Below, one piece after another: positions 7,204 to 16,312 of a DNA stretch of 39,827 bases. Where the stretch lies: NCBI GenBank assembly GCA_017475765.1, contig JAFVEY010000007.1, forward strand, positions 1-39,827, in the 5' to 3' direction. The notes beneath the pieces were generated by a model that did not search any database, was not told the origin of the DNA, and was given only the letters and a program-made list of their open reading frames with translations. Both the position numbers and the translations under genes were made by a program. The stretch's first letter is position 1, and every line of letters starts with the position of its first letter. Origin of the DNA: Clostridia bacterium. Its GTDB lineage: Bacteria > Bacillota > Clostridia > Oscillospirales > Acutalibacteraceae.

Positions 7204-8361
7204 TTATTTTTCTGTGATAAGTCTTGCAGCGGAAATCACCTTTCCGTCAAGAGTGTATTCAATTGTTCCCTCCATTGTACTGCTGCCGACAGGAGAAAAA
7301 AGGAATCTCGGAAGATAGATATGCTCTTCTATCCGGTCTTTGTCCTCTTTTTTGACGGTAACATCCATATTTCTTTCGGGAACCACAACAGCCGTTTCAT
7401 TTTCCTCTCCTGCAACCGGAATTTCTATTCTTCGGTTTTCATCTGCAAGGCGAATCCTTTCCACGACAGAGAAGCCGTAATCGTACAGGCCGCAATGGTC
7501 GTCCCAGTCATTTCCGTCATTAAGTGTAACAACAATCAGCCGGACTCCGTCACGCTCGGCGCAGGAGGTAAGCGTTCTTCCTGCCTTCATCGTATAGCCT
7601 GTCTTTATCCCGATACAGCCGTCATAAAGCGAAAGAAGCCGGTTATGATTGGTGAGCGTCTGCATTTTATTTTCGGGGTATATATAGCTGACATCAATAT
7701 TTTTCTGAGACACGATCTCCCTGAAGGTTTCATTCTCCATAGCATAAGCGCACAGAAGTGCCATATCATAAGCCGTGGAATAATGCTCTTCACTATCCAG
7801 TCCGGAAGGGGTTACAAAGTGTGTATTTTTCATTCCGATCTGACGTGCCTTGTCGTTCATCATATCGGAAAATTTTTCCATGCTTCCCCCGACAGACAAA
7901 GCAACGGCATTGGCAGCGTCATTTCCCGAAACCGACATCATTCCTTTGACGATCTCACTCAGCTTGAGTATTTCTCCTTCTTTAAGATACATACTCGACC
8001 CCTCCGCATACATTGCAGGCGTGATTTTAACCTCTTTATCATAGGAAGCTGCATATTCAAGCGCCACAACAGCAGTCATGATTTTGGTGATACTGGCGAT
8101 GGCTCTTTTATCGTTGATATTATGCCCGTACAGAACCTCTCCGTTATCAGCACAATATATAATGGCTGCCGATGCGCTGTCCGATACAGCAGAGCAGCCG
8201 ACATCCGCCGCAGCATCCTCAGCCGCTTCTTCATAAAGCACCTCATAAGCTGTTTCCTGCACATTCGTATTGCTGCCTTCCGCACCGTCAGAACACCCCG
8301 AAAAGCACGTCAGCACTATTATCAAAGCAATAACAGCCGCTGCTGCACTCCTTATGTTCAT
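7204..8361 (-). CDS. D-alanyl-D-alanine carboxypeptidase (peptidase S11), lipoprotein
   Basis: 385 residues from ATG 8361; the upstream ATG at 8382 would include the ribosome site GGGGAGAGGAG. The signal peptide ends in FSGC with Cys23, so it is lipid-anchored. All three penicillin-binding motifs are present: SITK at 90-93, SGN at 145-147, KTG at 253-255. The enzyme trims the terminal D-Ala from peptidoglycan stem peptides outside the membrane. The C-terminal about 90 residues form the usual beta-rich domain of the DacA/DacF type. It lies between gerW and rluB, as in many spore-formers, where the gene is often called dacF. It may be transcribed with the scpA operon; an 87-base gap follows gerW. 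Confidence 0.9.
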   Translation of the reverse strand: MNIRSAAAAVIALIIVLTCFSGCSDGAEGSNTNVQETAYEVLYEEAAEDAAADVGCSAVSDSASAAIIYCADNGEVLYGHNINDKRAIASITKIMTAVVALEYAASYDKEVKITPAMYAEGSSMYLKEGEILKLSEIVKGMMSVSGNDAANAVALSVGGSMEKFSDMMNDKARQIGMKNTHFVTPSGLDSEEHYSTAYDMALLCAYAMENETFREIVSQKNIDVSYIYPENKMQTLTNHNRLLSLYDGCIGIKTGYTMKAGRTLTSCAERDGVRLIVVTLNDGNDWDDHCGLYDYGFSVVERIRLADENRRIEIPVAGEENETAVVVPERNMDVTVKKEDKDRIEEHIYLPRFLFSPVGSSTMEGTIEYTLDGKVISAARLITEK

Positions 8362-8448
8362 GCTCCTCTCCCCTTTACACAATATCTTAGTATATAATTA
8401 TGCAGGGAGATTCATTTTAGAATAATGATGATTCACTCTCGGTATTGC

Positions 8449-8862
8449 TCAGACTGTCGGGTCTGCAAGACCATCATCCTCATCAGCTTTCTTGTTTTTA
8501 TCCTTTTTGAAAAGAGAAACGATCTTGTCGAAAACCTCCGGAACAAGAGCTATCGCCTGACCGCTGCTGTCCTGTGTAATATTCAGAAGTTTAACATCGC
8601 CGTGACTGATGGCGATAAACGCAACGGGATTGATGGTAACACCTGCTCCGCCTCCGCCTCCGAAAAGATTGGCTGACGGCTGCTGCTTATTGGCAAATTC
8701 CGAGCCGCCCGATGCAAAGCCGTATACAATTTTCGACACAGGTATGATCGTTGTACCGTCAGGAGTAACGATCGGGTCACCGATAATCGTATTGACATCC
8801 ACCATCTGTTTTATTTTTTCAAGAGTTGTATCCATCAGTCCGTGTATAGGATGATCACTCAT
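8449..8862 (-). CDS. ytfJ: GerW (YtfJ) family sporulation protein
   Basis: 137 residues from ATG 8862, chosen for AAGGCGG upstream and because the protein then begins MSDHPIHGLMDTTLEKIK as family members do. The conserved core DVNTIIGDPIVTPDGTTIIPVSK is followed by a glycine-rich stretch (LFGGGGGAGV) and a VKLLNI segment; the tail is acidic and lysine-rich. In Bacillus this forespore protein is needed for spore germination. Its presence points to a sporulating Firmicute or a recent descendant. It follows DUF2953 by 42 bases, the classic ytfI-ytfJ pair. Confidence 0.92.
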   Translation of the reverse strand: MSDHPIHGLMDTTLEKIKQMVDVNTIIGDPIVTPDGTTIIPVSKIVYGFASGGSEFANKQQPSANLFGGGGGAGVTINPVAFIAISHGDVKLLNITQDSSGQAIALVPEVFDKIVSLFKKDKNKKADEDDGLADPTV

Positions 8863-8904
8863 TTCAAACACCGCCTTTTCAATAATATTAACAGTATATA
8901 CCAA

Positions 8905-9549
8905 TTATTGTTGTTTTGCAATAGCCTTTATGAATTTAAACAATGCTGCAATTCCGATACCGATCAGAAACCACGGCTTTATTTTAGCTTCAAGAACAAG
9001 CTCTGCCGCTGTTTTGTCTGCCAGAAATCCTGCCGCAATATCCTCGCTGTGGCTTTTGAGCTTTGCTGTGTTTTCAAGGATTGAAACCGCCGGATAGATA
9101 ACGGAGCAGGCATAACCATATTTTATTGCTGTATCGGCGCTGTCCTCTCCGACAACGAGCAGCCTTATGTCAAGTCTTTTTATCGTCAGGTGCTTTGCCG
9201 TCTTTTTCAGAACCTCCACAACGATTCTGACAATGGCTTTGATAAGCTCCAGAAATCCGTCAAGACCATGCTGATCAATATAACCCAGAATCGGATTTCT
9301 TTTCTTTTTCGGGGGCTTTTTTTCCTCATCGGCTTCCGGTTTTCCGGTTGTTTTCTTCCTTTTCATTGTTTTTTTGTTTTTTACAGGTTTTTCCGCTTCC
9401 GGCTTCTGAGGAAGTATCGTAAATCTTAAGAAAAGATATCCGATACGGAGTTTCACATCGGAGTCATATTCCAGATTGATTTTCAGAGGAATCAGCAGAA
9501 GCAGAATGATAAAGCCGATCACCGCAAGAATTATGTATAGCGCCGTCAT
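8905..9549 (-). CDS. DUF2953 (YtfI-like) membrane protein
   Basis: 214 residues. One N-terminal membrane helix (residues 4-21) is followed by a Lys/Pro/Glu-rich linker at about 50-85 and a conserved C-terminal half with LIKAIVRIVVEVLKKTAKHLTIKRLDIRL and a late hydrophobic PWFLIGIGIAALFKFIKA. This is the DUF2953 pattern usually found just before ytfJ. Its ATG overlaps the scpB stop (TGATG), so the two are translationally coupled. The biochemical function is unknown; co-occurrence with gerW suggests a sporulation role. Confidence 0.85.
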   Translation of the reverse strand: MTALYIILAVIGFIILLLLIPLKINLEYDSDVKLRIGYLFLRFTILPQKPEAEKPVKNKKTMKRKKTTGKPEADEEKKPPKKKRNPILGYIDQHGLDGFLELIKAIVRIVVEVLKKTAKHLTIKRLDIRLLVVGEDSADTAIKYGYACSVIYPAVSILENTAKLKSHSEDIAAGFLADKTAAELVLEAKIKPWFLIGIGIAALFKFIKAIAKQQ

Positions 9550-10115
9550 CAGGCTTCACCGCTGTGCGTTTCGTCGTGACTGCCGCTTTCATCATCTTCG
9601 GGGTTATCCTCCGGAAGCGGAGGAAGCTCGTCAATGGATGAAATATTGAAGCACCTGAGAAAATGCTCTGTCGTTCCATACACAAGAGGTCTGCCGGGAA
9701 GCTCCAGTCTGCCCTTTTCTTCGATTAGCTCTCTTGATATGAGATTCGCCACAACGCCCGAACAGTCAACGCCCCTGACCTGCTCTATGAATGCCTTGGT
9801 GACAGGCTGGTTATAGGCAATGACCGCCAACACCTCCGAAGCAGCCTGAGAAAGGGGCGTATTTCTTCTCAGATCCATCACCGTCCGGATGCCGTCAGCA
9901 TATTCGGGAACACTACACATCTGATAGCTTCCGGCAAGACGGACAATCCTGATGCCGCTTTTTCTGTCTGCATATTCCTTTGAAAGCTCCTCGCAGATCT
10001 CCTTTGCCCTGCTTTCCTTTATGCCAAGAGCCTGTGCGAGCTTATCCGCCTCGACAGGCGCTCCGCAGGCAAAAAGAATAGCTTCCGCAGCACTTTTCAG
10101 CTTTTCCTGCTCCAT
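9549..10115 (-). CDS. scpB: Segregation and condensation protein B
   Basis: 188 residues from ATG 10115 with GAGGAG upstream; an in-frame ATG at 10133 overlaps scpA. It carries the paired winged helices of ScpB: EAILFACGAPVEADKLAQALG near the start and EVLAVIAYNQPVTKAFIEQVRG with GVVANLISRELIEEKG. It binds the kleisin ScpA and regulates SMC condensin loading on DNA. It starts one base after the scpA stop. The acidic tail (PEDNPEDDESGSHDE) is variable in the family. Confidence 0.95.
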   Translation of the reverse strand: MEQEKLKSAAEAILFACGAPVEADKLAQALGIKESRAKEICEELSKEYADRKSGIRIVRLAGSYQMCSVPEYADGIRTVMDLRRNTPLSQAASEVLAVIAYNQPVTKAFIEQVRGVDCSGVVANLISRELIEEKGRLELPGRPLVYGTTEHFLRCFNISSIDELPPLPEDNPEDDESGSHDETHSGEA

Positions 10116-10116
10116 A

Positions 10117-10842
10117 TCATTCACTCTCCTCACGGCGCTTACCGCCGCTTATTAATTGCAGCGACTGCTGATCGCCCTCTCCGTCAATGCGGACTCTTTT
10201 TCCTTTGATAAGCTCCAAAATTGCCAGAAAGGTGGCAACCAATTCGCTTTTGTCGGACGCTCCCTCAAAAACTGCCGTATACCGGACGCTTTTTCCGTTC
10301 CACAGTCTTTTCATCACTCCGATGATCTTTGAGCTGACAGAAACGATCCTTCTTTTGACAATGCCCGAAAACGCATCCTCTGACGGCGGTATTTTTGCCT
10401 TTCCCCGTCCGACCGCCGCAAGGTAGGCTCCGACAAGAACAGAAGGTTCGTGATTGCGCCTGTATCGCATATCCGCCTTGATTTTTTCAGGCTCTCTGCA
10501 ATAGCTGTCAAAATTGATTCCGGCGGCAAGCAGCTTGGCAACCTGCTTACATTTTTTATATTCAATCAGCTGACCGGAAAGCTCTTTTTTCATTTCCTCG
10601 GCTTCCTCATATTTCGGAAGGAGCATTGCCGATTTTATCTGCACCAATCGAGATGCCATATCCAGAAATTCGCCTGCCACCTCAAGATCCTGCTCTTGCA
10701 TCATGCGGATATGCTCCATATACTGATCCAGAAGCTCAGATATCAGAATGTCATAAATATTCAGTTTGTTTTTTTCTATCAAATGCAGCAAAAGGTCAAG
10801 AGGACCCTCGAACGCATCGAGCCTGTATGAGATCTTCTCCAA
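10117..10842 (-). CDS. scpA: Segregation and condensation protein A (kleisin), TTG start
   Basis: 241 residues. The N-terminus reads EKISYRLDAFEGPLDLLLHL, the hallmark of ScpA, with KNKLNIYDI and EFLDMASRLVQIKSAMLLP following. It bridges the SMC head domains in condensin. The start is TTG at 10842, eight bases after GGGAG; the nearby ATG is out of frame. It lies 14 bases after the M50 peptidase and one base before scpB. Confidence 0.95.
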   Translation of the reverse strand: MEKISYRLDAFEGPLDLLLHLIEKNKLNIYDILISELLDQYMEHIRMMQEQDLEVAGEFLDMASRLVQIKSAMLLPKYEEAEEMKKELSGQLIEYKKCKQVAKLLAAGINFDSYCREPEKIKADMRYRRNHEPSVLVGAYLAAVGRGKAKIPPSEDAFSGIVKRRIVSVSSKIIGVMKRLWNGKSVRYTAVFEGASDKSELVATFLAILELIKGKRVRIDGEGDQQSLQLISGGKRREESE

Positions 10843-10856
10843 CTTTCATTCTCCCG

Positions 10857-11546
10857 TCAGAACGCCCATGAAAACGGCAGAGCCGTCAGCCATGAAATGA
10901 TATTATAAAAATTATCGGCAATGCTGAGAATACCGTTAAGACCGCCCATCAATATAACGATCATCAGTATCATGGAAATCATCTGCTGTCTTTGTTCTAT
11001 CCAGTAAATCGCCTTATTCGGCAGAAATGCCATCAGTATTTTTGAGCCGTCCAGCGGCGGAACCGGTATGAAATTGAATACGGCAAGACTGATATTCACA
11101 GAGATCAAGAACTTGAAAAACAGGAAGATATGATCCGCAACCGATCCGTATGGCAGTACTCCGTTGACACATAACGCAAGAAGTCCGTTCTGCAGCAGTC
11201 CTGCTGCTATTGCCGCAAGAAGGTTTGACATCGGTCCTGCCAAAGCCGATATTGCCATTCCTGCTTTGGGATTTTTAAAATTCCTCGGATTGATCGGAAC
11301 GGGCTTTGCCCAGCCGAAGCCGATCAGCAGAAGCAGCGCTGCTCCGACATAATCAATATGGACAAGTGGATTCAGCGTGATTCTTCCCTGTCTTTTTGCC
11401 GTATCATCGCCCAGCCTTGAAGCCACCAGCGCATGAGCACATTCATGCAGCGGCAACACAAGAAATATCGTCAGCAATGTTGACAATATATACATTATTA
11501 CGCCGATCGGATCGACATTACCCGACCTTAACAAACTTAAAAGCAT
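10857..11546 (-). CDS. Site-2 protease family (M50) membrane metalloprotease
   Basis: 229 residues from ATG 11546 with GGAGGAAAAAG directly before it; a longer reading from 11645 has no support. The zinc motif HECAH is at 34-38 in the first membrane helix, and the second motif is PVPPLDGSKIL. At least five hydrophobic helices are visible. It belongs to the short YwhC-like group without a PDZ domain. Members cut membrane-embedded substrates; the substrate here is unknown. It is the first gene of the scpAB operon, a conserved order in Clostridia. Confidence 0.9.
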   Translation of the reverse strand: MLLSLLRSGNVDPIGVIMYILSTLLTIFLVLPLHECAHALVASRLGDDTAKRQGRITLNPLVHIDYVGAALLLLIGFGWAKPVPINPRNFKNPKAGMAISALAGPMSNLLAAIAAGLLQNGLLALCVNGVLPYGSVADHIFLFFKFLISVNISLAVFNFIPVPPLDGSKILMAFLPNKAIYWIEQRQQMISMILMIVILMGGLNGILSIADNFYNIISWLTALPFSWAF

Positions 11547-11576
11547 CTTTTTCCTCCCTTGCAAATTAACCAAAAG

Positions 11577-11611
11577 CGCAGAATCCTGCTGAAATACGGC
11601 AAGATTCTGCG
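11577..11611. terminator. Candidate hairpin between the CD1247-type gene and the M50 operon
   Basis: CGCAGAATC (11577-11585) and GATTCTGCG (11603-11611) form a perfect 9-bp stem. On the minus strand it is followed only by CTTTTGG, a weak T-run. It could end the efp operon or fold in the leader of the M50-scpAB operon. Confidence 0.4.
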
Positions 11612-11718
11612 TTGTTTGAAGGTAACCTCTAAAAATCTCCTTCACGGCATCTTTGCGATTGATCCTCCGTCAACATACGTAAATCTGCTCGTGTCCCGGT
11701 TTTCAGAGACCCCTGAAA

Positions 11719-12156
11719 TTATTCTTCTGCGGACTGTTCCGGCACATCCGAATCAAGCTCATCCGGATCATAATCAAATTCAAGTACCTCTCCGCAATTA
11801 GGGCATTTAATGCTGCCCATGTTGAGTGAAGCCTCGCTCAGACTAATTGTCGTATCGCATGACGGACAGGTTGTTTCATAAGCAAGATCGCTGCTCTCGC
11901 CCGACTTGCTGTAATCAATACCGCCGTCATAATCCTCGTCATAGATAATATCCTCAACTCCGGCAAGATCCTCTCCGATGCCGTCGATCTGGTCACACAC
12001 ATCGTCATAGCACTGTTCAAGCTCGCCTATCTCTTCTGCCATATCGCCAAGAAGCTCTGCGATCAGTCTGAATACTTTTGTCTGCTTATCCTTCGGATCA
12101 AGCTCCAGTCCGTCAATAAGTCCTTTAATATAAGCTGCTCTTTCACTAAGCTTCAT
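11719..12156 (-). CDS. CD1247 N-terminal domain/zinc-ribbon protein
   Basis: 145 residues. The N-terminus (KLSERAAYIKGLIDGLELD) and helical middle with an acidic stretch match the CD1247 N-terminal domain proteins of Clostridia. The C-terminal half has a zinc ribbon, CPSC then CPNCGEVLEFDYD, and a very acidic tail. No membrane segment is seen. It follows efp by 24 bases and is probably co-transcribed. No function has been established for the family as far as I know. Confidence 0.8.
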   Translation of the reverse strand: MKLSERAAYIKGLIDGLELDPKDKQTKVFRLIAELLGDMAEEIGELEQCYDDVCDQIDGIGEDLAGVEDIIYDEDYDGGIDYSKSGESSDLAYETTCPSCDTTISLSEASLNMGSIKCPNCGEVLEFDYDPDELDSDVPEQSAEE

Positions 12157-12180
12157 ACTTTCCCCTCCCGAAAGAAGCGG

Positions 12181-12738
12181 TTATGCTCTTGACATATACT
12201 CGCCTGTTCTTGTATCAATCTGGATTTTGTCGCCCTCGTTGATAAAAATCGGAACCTTGATTTCTGCGCCTGTTTCCAGAGTTGCGGGCTTTGTGACATT
12301 GGTTGCTGTATCGCCCTTGACGCCGGGTTCTGTCTGAGTAATTTCAAGAACAACGAATGTCGGAGGTTCAACTGCGAAAACGCTGCCCTTATAGGAAGCG
12401 ATCTTGCAGACCATGTTTTCCTTCACGAACTTGAAGTTATCGCCGAGGACATCCTTGCTGATCGGAAGCTGCTCATAAGTTTCGCTGTCCATAAAGTAGT
12501 AGAGATCGCCGTCATTATAGAGATACTCCATTTCCTTTCTCTCAATGAAGGCTGTCGGATATTTGTCGTTCGGGTTAAAGGTTTTTTCCACAACTGCACC
12601 GGTAATCACATTTTTAATCTTTATACGGACGAAAGCAGCGCCTTTGCCGGGTTTAACGTGCTGAAACTCTACGATAGTAACAACCTGACCGTCCATATCA
12701 AAAGTTACGCCATTTCTGAAATCTCCTGCTGTAATCAT
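12181..12738 (-). CDS. efp: Translation elongation factor P
   Basis: 185 residues, the normal length. The KOW-like N-terminal domain starts [13 protein letters not shown] and the loop KPGKGAAFV carries Lys32, which reaches the peptidyl-transferase centre. The two OB domains follow, ending [14 protein letters not shown], the conserved EF-P C-terminal signature. It relieves ribosome stalling at proline runs. The start ATG 12738 follows AGGAGG. A strong promoter lies at 12817-12845. No modification enzyme for Lys32 is seen in the window. Confidence 0.97.
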   Translation of the reverse strand: MITAGDFRNGVTFDMDGQVVTIVEFQHVKPGKGAAFVRIKIKNVITGAVVEKTFNPNDKYPTAFIERKEMEYLYNDGDLYYFMDSETYEQLPISKDVLGDNFKFVKENMVCKIASYKGSVFAVEPPTFVVLEITQTEPGVKGDTATNVTKPATLETGAEIKVPIFINEGDKIQIDTRTGEYMSRA

Positions 12739-12816
12739 TTGGAATCCTCCTAAATTTTGTTGTACACATAAAGCTACCGTCCCTTCTTCCGGGAAAATAG
12801 CCGATACGCCTTTTCA

Positions 12817-12845
12817 ATTATACTATAACTCTTTTCAAATTGCAA
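12817..12845 (-). promoter_or_regulatory. Promoter of efp
   Basis: On the minus strand TTGCAA (12840-12845) and TATAAT (12817-12822) are 17 bases apart, about 80 bases before the efp start. Confidence 0.7.
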
Positions 12846-12888
12846 GGTTTTTACATTTTTTCTAATAAAAGTTAATCCTGTTGGATAT

Positions 12889-14265
12889 TCAATGCTGTCT
12901 GCGGCTTCTGACGATGAGTACCTTGGAGATTCTTCTGTTATCGACCTCCTGAACGGTAAATCTTGTGCCGTTGATAACGATGGACGGGTGTTCGCCGTTT
13001 TTCGGGATATGTCCCATTCTGTCGAGCATGATTCCGGCAAGTGTATCGTTATCGTCACCGTCAAAATTCAATCCCGTCAGCTCTGCGATCTCATCAAGAG
13101 ATGCCGCTCCGTCCACGGTAAAGCTGTTTTCGTCAAGGCGCTTGATCTCCTCGTCCTCATTGTCATATTCATCCTGAATACTGCCGACAATGGATTCGAC
13201 AAGATCCTCCATTGTGACGATTCCGCCCGTTCCGCCGAATTCATCAACAACAACGGCGATCTGCGTCTTATGAGCCGTCATATATTCAAACATTTCGCTG
13301 CACCGCTTCGATTCGGGAACAAAAACAGCTTCCTTGATCATATCGCTGCCGATCTGTTCTGTCGGAGCATTGGTGCTGATATATTTCAGCAGATCCTTGA
13401 CATGGATGATGCCGGCTATATCGTCAATATCATCATGATAAACGGGGATTCTCGATTTACCGCTTCTGATGGCGGTCTGTGCCACGTCTGTGATCTTTGC
13501 ATCGTCACGGACAGCCACCACATCCTTCCGGTGTGTCATTATCTCCCCCACCGAGGTGTCATCAAAATCAAATACGTTTTCGATCATATCCTTGGTATTC
13601 CCCTCGATCAGACCACTTTCCTCTCCCTCATCCACCATCATCAGAATTTCTTCCTCAGTCAGCTGCTCCGAATCCTTTGTTCCGTTATAGCCTAAAATTT
13701 TCAAAGCGACATTCGATATCAGCTGGGATATCACCGAAATCGGTGTCAGCAGCCAACAGACCGCCCGAAAGACAGCTGCCGTTTTCGGAAGGCTCTGATC
13801 TGCCGAGGCAGAGCCTGCCTTTTCAGGTATGATCCTGCCAAAGCTGAGTCCCAGCCATAAGGCAAAAACCAGTATCAGCACCGCCGAAATGATTGTATCT
13901 GCCCTATCATCGGCGATGACCGCCGAAAGGGTCTTCGCCAGCCCTCCGGCAAACAAAAATTCACACAATATGACTGCCGCCGCAAGATTAAAGGCAAAGC
14001 CTGCATTTGCCCTGCGGATATATTTTATCTCCTGCGAAATGATGCCCAATGCTTTTTTGGCAGCTTCCGAACCTTCGTCTGCCTGCCGCTTCATTGATCC
14101 GACCGTAGCAGACGCAATTGCTCCTGCGCAGAACGAAAAGAAAAAGCAGAATCCGAAAAATATAATCAGAAGCAGTATCCCGACCCATACCACATTTCCA
14201 TTATCTGCTGTGCATATCGGCGCAATCCATATAAACCCGTCAGAATCACCTGTCATCAAAAACAC
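12889..14265 (-). CDS. CNNM/CBS/CorC-HlyC membrane protein (hemolysin family)
   Basis: 458 residues. The N-terminal half has about four membrane helices of a CNNM/DUF21 domain. Two CBS domains occupy about 230-350: VGEIMTHRKDVVAVRDDAKI and SRIPVYHDDIDDIAGIIHVKDLL, then AVFVPESKRCSEMFEYM and VDEFGGTGGIVTMEDLVE. The C-terminal CorC/HlyC domain runs from EEIKRLDENSFTVDGAASLDEI. Such proteins are implicated in magnesium or other cation export; a hemolytic role is only historical. The start ATG 14265 is six bases after AGGTG. It is transcribed separately, upstream of the efp operon. Confidence 0.88.
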   Translation of the reverse strand: MFLMTGDSDGFIWIAPICTADNGNVVWVGILLLIIFFGFCFFFSFCAGAIASATVGSMKRQADEGSEAAKKALGIISQEIKYIRRANAGFAFNLAAAVILCEFLFAGGLAKTLSAVIADDRADTIISAVLILVFALWLGLSFGRIIPEKAGSASADQSLPKTAAVFRAVCWLLTPISVISQLISNVALKILGYNGTKDSEQLTEEEILMMVDEGEESGLIEGNTKDMIENVFDFDDTSVGEIMTHRKDVVAVRDDAKITDVAQTAIRSGKSRIPVYHDDIDDIAGIIHVKDLLKYISTNAPTEQIGSDMIKEAVFVPESKRCSEMFEYMTAHKTQIAVVVDEFGGTGGIVTMEDLVESIVGSIQDEYDNEDEEIKRLDENSFTVDGAASLDEIAELTGLNFDGDDNDTLAGIMLDRMGHIPKNGEHPSIVINGTRFTVQEVDNRRISKVLIVRSRRQH

Positions 14266-14435
14266 CTCTGCTGTTAATCAAACATTATCGTATCAATCAT
14301 ACAAAAAATAACTCTCCATGTCAACAAAATTATTCTCCGTTTTCTTTGCCGTCCTCTATTTATGACAGATTTATCATGCCGGCAAGGTTATAATCATTCT
14401 ATCGGAACAGACAAAACTTAAAGGAGGCTTTATTT

Positions 14436-15341
14436 ATGCTTGACATTCAGATGCTCAAGAAAAAATGTGACAGAAGCACAAGAGAATCGCTCATCGGAAA
14501 TCTGCTGCTCGATTACGGCTTTCTGTCACGGGAAACCATTGGTGAAAGCCGCTGTTCCCGACCTGTGGATATGCTTTGTATCGGGAGCAGAAAAAAACAG
14601 GTTCTTCTTGCCGGCGCATTTCACGGAATGGAATGGCTGACATCGCTGATTCTGCTCAGATTTGTGGACGAGGTCTGCTTTTCGATTATGACAGGGCGGA
14701 ATATGTGCGGTGTTGCAATAGGCGCTATACTTAATATGAGGGGTCTTGCCGTTATTCCCTGCGTCAATCCCGACGGAGTTGAAATTCAGATCAACGGCGC
14801 CCGGTCTGCCGGCAGTTACAGTCAGCTGGTCAGTCTGGCAAGCAGCGGCGACACCTCACGCTGGCAGTCCAATGCCGCCGGAGTGGACATCAACCATAAC
14901 TTTTCCGCCAACTGGGAAAGACTCCGTAAACTGGAGATCGAAAACGGCATCACTCGCCCTGCCCCGACACGCTTCGGAGGAGATTTTCCCGAAAGCGAAC
15001 CTGAAAGCCGTATCATTGCTTCCTACTGCCGTGCCGGAAACATATCCCATGCCCTTGCATTTCACAGTCAGGGCGAGGAAATTTACTGGAGCTTCGGAAA
15101 TTACAAGGAACCCGAAGCACATAAAATGGCGAAAATCATGTCGTATTCCAGCGGCTATACGCTCAGCGAACCGGAAGGACTTGCCGTCGGAGGAGGCTTC
15201 AAGGACTGGTTCGTGGAAAGGTTTCATCGTCCTGCCTTTACCATTGAAGTCGGCAAAGGCAGAAACCCTCTTCCTGTGGAAGATCTTGACGGAATATATG
15301 AAAAAATCCGTGAAATGATGGTTTTATCCTTAATTTTATAA
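14436..15341 (+). CDS. M14 family metallopeptidase, cytoplasmic
   Basis: 301 residues from ATG 14436 behind AAAGGAGG. No signal peptide. Zinc ligands are His63 and Glu66 in AFHGMEW and His210 in LAFHSQGEE; the catalytic Glu is Glu271 in FTIEVGKG. The position usually Arg in NRNF is His154 in VDINHNF, a variant I recall from gamma-D-glutamyl-diaminoacid peptidases, which act on peptidoglycan fragments. I infer a role in recycling muropeptide stems in the cytoplasm. A TATAAT lies at 14389-14394 without a clear -35. The paralogue at 4595 is exported and keeps Arg, so the two differ in place and probably in substrate. Confidence 0.85.
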   Translation: MLDIQMLKKKCDRSTRESLIGNLLLDYGFLSRETIGESRCSRPVDMLCIGSRKKQVLLAGAFHGMEWLTSLILLRFVDEVCFSIMTGRNMCGVAIGAILNMRGLAVIPCVNPDGVEIQINGARSAGSYSQLVSLASSGDTSRWQSNAAGVDINHNFSANWERLRKLEIENGITRPAPTRFGGDFPESEPESRIIASYCRAGNISHALAFHSQGEEIYWSFGNYKEPEAHKMAKIMSYSSGYTLSEPEGLAVGGGFKDWFVERFHRPAFTIEVGKGRNPLPVEDLDGIYEKIREMMVLSLIL

Positions 15342-15371
15342 AACGTGTGCAAATTAATGAACAGCAAAATG

Positions 15372-15400
15372 TTGCAACTTTTCAGCAGATATGATAAGAT
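15372..15400 (+). promoter_or_regulatory. Candidate promoter of the Ser/Glu-rich lipoprotein gene
   Basis: TTGCAA (15372-15377), 17 bases, then TAAGAT (15395-15400), about 55 bases before the ATG. The -10 box is only partly consensus. Confidence 0.45.
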
Positions 15401-15454
15401 GTATAAATAAAGCCGATGTATGTTATTGAAATTTGAAAGAAAGGAAAAATCAAT

Positions 15455-16291
15455 ATGAACAAAAAATTGAAGGCTGCCGCTTTGCTGACAGCTCTGATCA
15501 TGTCCTCAGCCGTTTTCGGCGGCTGCTCGTTTAACAATCCTGCCGGGGAATCGGAAAGATCCTCCTATTCCTCTTCATCGTCAGATTCGCAAATAAGCGA
15601 AAATGAGGAAAGTGTGTCCGAGCCTTCCGAAACTGCTGATGAAAGCCGGAACAGCTGGTCGGAGGAAAGCAATGGCAACTCCCCGGCTGACGAAAGTTCC
15701 GAAGAAGAAAGCTCCGAAGAAGAAAGTGCGGAAGAAAGCTCTTCCGATGAAGAAAGCAGCAATGATGAGGAAAGCTCCGCACCTTCCGGAACAGACGTTC
15801 CGGAACCGTCTGAATCCAGCGTTCAGGCATATCAGTTCGATGATGAACAGATCATCAATGATTACCACACAGCAAAGGAATTTACCTCAAATGAGGACTT
15901 CAATCAGCTGTTTGAAAAAAATGCAATTGATGTCAGGTATAATGATGAGCTGCAGAATGCCGGATCCACCGCAGATATGAGAGCAATCACGGCAAAATAC
16001 GGAAATGAATGGAAAACAATGGCTGAGTCTGTATTCAATACTTTGGATGAGCTTCTGTCCGATAATGCAGAGGAAAAACAAAAGCTGGAGGATTCTCAGA
16101 ACAGCTGGATTGAAGGTCTGGGAAGCGTGGAAAGCAGCTTTTATGAGGAAGCAAAGGAAGGTGGAACAGAAGAGCTTCTCGCTGCCGAAACAGCCATACT
16201 CAATTACTACAAGGGCAGAGCAGCTGTACTTCTTGAACAGATCTACCGTTTAAACGGCGGCTCTGTTGATCTCGGCAGCTATGGTTTATAA
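15455..16291 (+). CDS. Lipoprotein with Ser/Glu-rich linker and LprI/DUF1311-like C-terminus
   Basis: 278 residues. The signal peptide ends FGGC with Cys24. Residues about 33-124 are a low-complexity linker of Ser, Glu and Asp, with repeats of the type EESSEEESAEESS, likely an extended wall-spanning tether. The C-terminal domain (about 140-278) is helical, with ELLSDNAEEKQKLEDSQNSWIEGL and a final YYKGRAAVLLEQIYRL. This resembles the DUF1311/lysozyme inhibitor LprI fold, where a Trp-containing helix follows a charged helix; the usual cysteines are missing. The similarity is by eye and tentative. The next lipoprotein follows 21 bases later, so they probably form an operon. Confidence 0.8.
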   Translation: MNKKLKAAALLTALIMSSAVFGGCSFNNPAGESERSSYSSSSSDSQISENEESVSEPSETADESRNSWSEESNGNSPADESSEEESSEEESAEESSSDEESSNDEESSAPSGTDVPEPSESSVQAYQFDDEQIINDYHTAKEFTSNEDFNQLFEKNAIDVRYNDELQNAGSTADMRAITAKYGNEWKTMAESVFNTLDELLSDNAEEKQKLEDSQNSWIEGLGSVESSFYEEAKEGGTEELLAAETAILNYYKGRAAVLLEQIYRLNGGSVDLGSYGL

Positions 16292-16312
16292 TCTTTACCG
16301 GAGATGACAATT

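Noticed and set aside
7321-8397. Long plus-strand frame of 358 codons opposite the D,D-carboxypeptidase
   Set aside because: The minus-strand protein has all S11 motifs; the plus-strand product is rich in His, Cys and Arg, as expected from a shadow frame.
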